In this document: positions 63,153 through 64,000 of the stretch, piece after piece
Numbering within the stretch: the stretch's first letter is position 1
How the letters are laid out: every line of letters starts with the position of its first letter
Source: an uncultured Treponema sp.
GTDB lineage: Bacteria; Spirochaetota; Spirochaetia; Treponematales; Treponemataceae
Direction of reading: 5' to 3'
DNA: 64,000 nt
NCBI GenBank assembly: GCA_947165895.1
Contig: CAMVCB010000006.1
Span: 186,001-250,000, forward strand
The notes under the pieces: generated by a model
Database searches by the model: none
What the model saw: the letters and a program-made list of their open reading frames with translations, nothing else
What the model was told of the DNA's origin: nothing
Made by a program: the position numbers and the translations under genes

Positions 63153-64000
63153 GTAAGAGGATATTAATTTTAGAGCCTTCTATAACCTTGCAGGAGGTTT
63201 TTAAGGAAAAAACAAAAAAATCAGAGCTGGAGCTTTCCTTTGATACAAACGGAATCAGAATGCTGGTTACCCTTTATAATATGCTTCCCGATGCAGTTTT
63301 GATTAATGCAAGGAATATGAATCCTTCCTGCGTTGAACTCTGCCGCCTTATCAAAAGCCTTGCCCGTTTTAAAAATATTCCGCTTGGCGTTTATGTAACA
63401 AGTGATTTTGTCTTTCCTGCTGAGTTTAAGACCACCTGCGGCGCTGATATGTTCATAATCTTCAAGCCTGATGAAATACTTTTGAATCTTGAAGAACTTT
63501 GTGCCAAAAAAGATACAAAGCTTGCCATGCCGGAAAAATACGACAGCATTAAAAACGGAAGTTTTCAGAAAATCTTTTTTATGTTTGAGCATCTTGAAGC
63601 CTTTTCCGAAATTATTGAAAAGCTTTTGAATCTTGTTGCCGAAGTCTGCGAAATCCCGGCTGCCGCAATATTTGTAAATGTTGATGACGGTGTGGAAGGC
63701 TTTTATATCTGCGGAAACAATTTTAAGCCTGAGGAAAGTGATAATTTTATTAAGGTCTGCGTAAATGACTATGAAAAGCTTTTTCCAAACCTTAATATGA
63801 CTGGCTTTACGCCAAGAAAGCTCCGTAACGAAATCGAGCTTGAAAAATACCATTCTGACATTATCCCGCTTTCCGCCTATGAGTTTTTTGAGTTTAAAAA
63901 TTCCCGGATGAAATCTTTTGGCAGTCTGCATGTTGTTCGTGAAGGGGCTTTTACCTCCAAACAGCAGGATATTTTTTCTTATCTTGTTAAGGAAGCGGCT
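63149..64000 (+). CDS. pseudo-receiver plus GAF-like protein, 3'-truncated by window edge
   Basis: At least 284 residues, frame open to the window end. The N-terminal domain (RILILEPSITLQEVFKEK, DAVLINARNMNPSCVELCRLIKSL, DMFIIFKPDEILL) looks like a receiver. The usual phospho-Asp position reads VLINAR, so it is probably not phosphorylated. A GAF-like region follows (EIIEKLLNLVAEVCEIPAAAIFV, FGSLHVVREGAFTSKQQDIFSYLV). A catalytic domain such as GGDEF may lie beyond the window. Start overlaps the previous stop. Confidence 0.75.
   Translation, partial: MSKRILILEPSITLQEVFKEKTKKSELELSFDTNGIRMLVTLYNMLPDAVLINARNMNPSCVELCRLIKSLARFKNIPLGVYVTSDFVFPAEFKTTCGADMFIIFKPDEILLNLEELCAKKDTKLAMPEKYDSIKNGSFQKIFFMFEHLEAFSEIIEKLLNLVAEVCEIPAAAIFVNVDDGVEGFYICGNNFKPEESDNFIKVCVNDYEKLFPNLNMTGFTPRKLRNEIELEKYHSDIIPLSAYEFFEFKNSRMKSFGSLHVVREGAFTSKQQDIFSYLVKEAA

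Overview
The window looks like chromosome of a host-associated Treponema-type spirochete. This is inferred from gene content and sequence character, not from any search. The moderately AT-rich backbone carries periplasmic-flagella genes (flgF, flgG, a flgJ-like rod protein), two methyl-accepting receptors with a CheW/CheB/CheR cluster, lipoproteins with loose spirochete-style lipoboxes, and outer-membrane beta-barrel candidates.

Positions 1-8,014 are the late end of a prophage or phage-derived element: tail-type structural genes, a lysis module (NlpC/P60-like peptidase, holin-like and spanin-like membrane proteins), tail-fibre-like genes and a P4-type primase/helicase. A DUF3800 gene follows on the minus strand (8,018-8,701). 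About 1.7 kb without genes comes next, including a GC-rich array of long imperfect palindromes (9,369-10,445). A VOC/glyoxalase-like gene (10,470) and a tRNA-like transcription unit (about 11.0 kb) complete this stretch.

Positions 11,989-24,564 form a defence island. It holds hsdM, a Schlafen/AlbA_2-type ATPase gene, two hsdS genes, a tyrosine recombinase, a promoterless third hsdS half fused in frame to hsdR, a TIR-domain gene interrupted at an (AG)5 tract, and an unrecognised 418-residue partner. The three hsdS units share direct repeats that bracket interchangeable target-recognition domains, which suggests specificity switching. Removing one AG unit from the TIR gene restores a consensus TIR domain, which suggests a second switch. 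The island is bracketed by paralogous VOC genes (10,470 and 25,837). A 30-bp direct repeat links the left edge of the window (1-30) to 24,877-24,906, next to a split tRNA-Ala remnant.

From 25.8 kb the backbone resumes. It runs VOC, acylphosphatase, murG, cvpA, a DNA polymerase III delta'-like gene, then an NtrB/NtrC-type two-component pair. After that come glgC, a small outer-membrane protein and two lipoproteins. The larger lipoprotein (36,916-41,094) has InlB-type repeats, thrombospondin-type-3 calcium motifs and a Ser-rich region that resembles the pore-forming domain of anthrax protective antigen. A porin / LolA-like / RND exporter operon lies opposite an ArsR-type regulator with a palindromic operator. 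Flagellar genes, murC, yicC, an ECF sigma/anti-sigma pair, a cytidylate-kinase-like gene and a chemosensory cluster without cheA fill the rest. The window ends inside a pseudo-receiver/GAF-like gene.

A dispersed intergenic repeat (3,128; 30,720; 51,383; decayed at 53,954) combines a terminator-like hairpin, a second hairpin with compensatory stem changes around an invariant loop, and the Shine-Dalgarno of the next gene.
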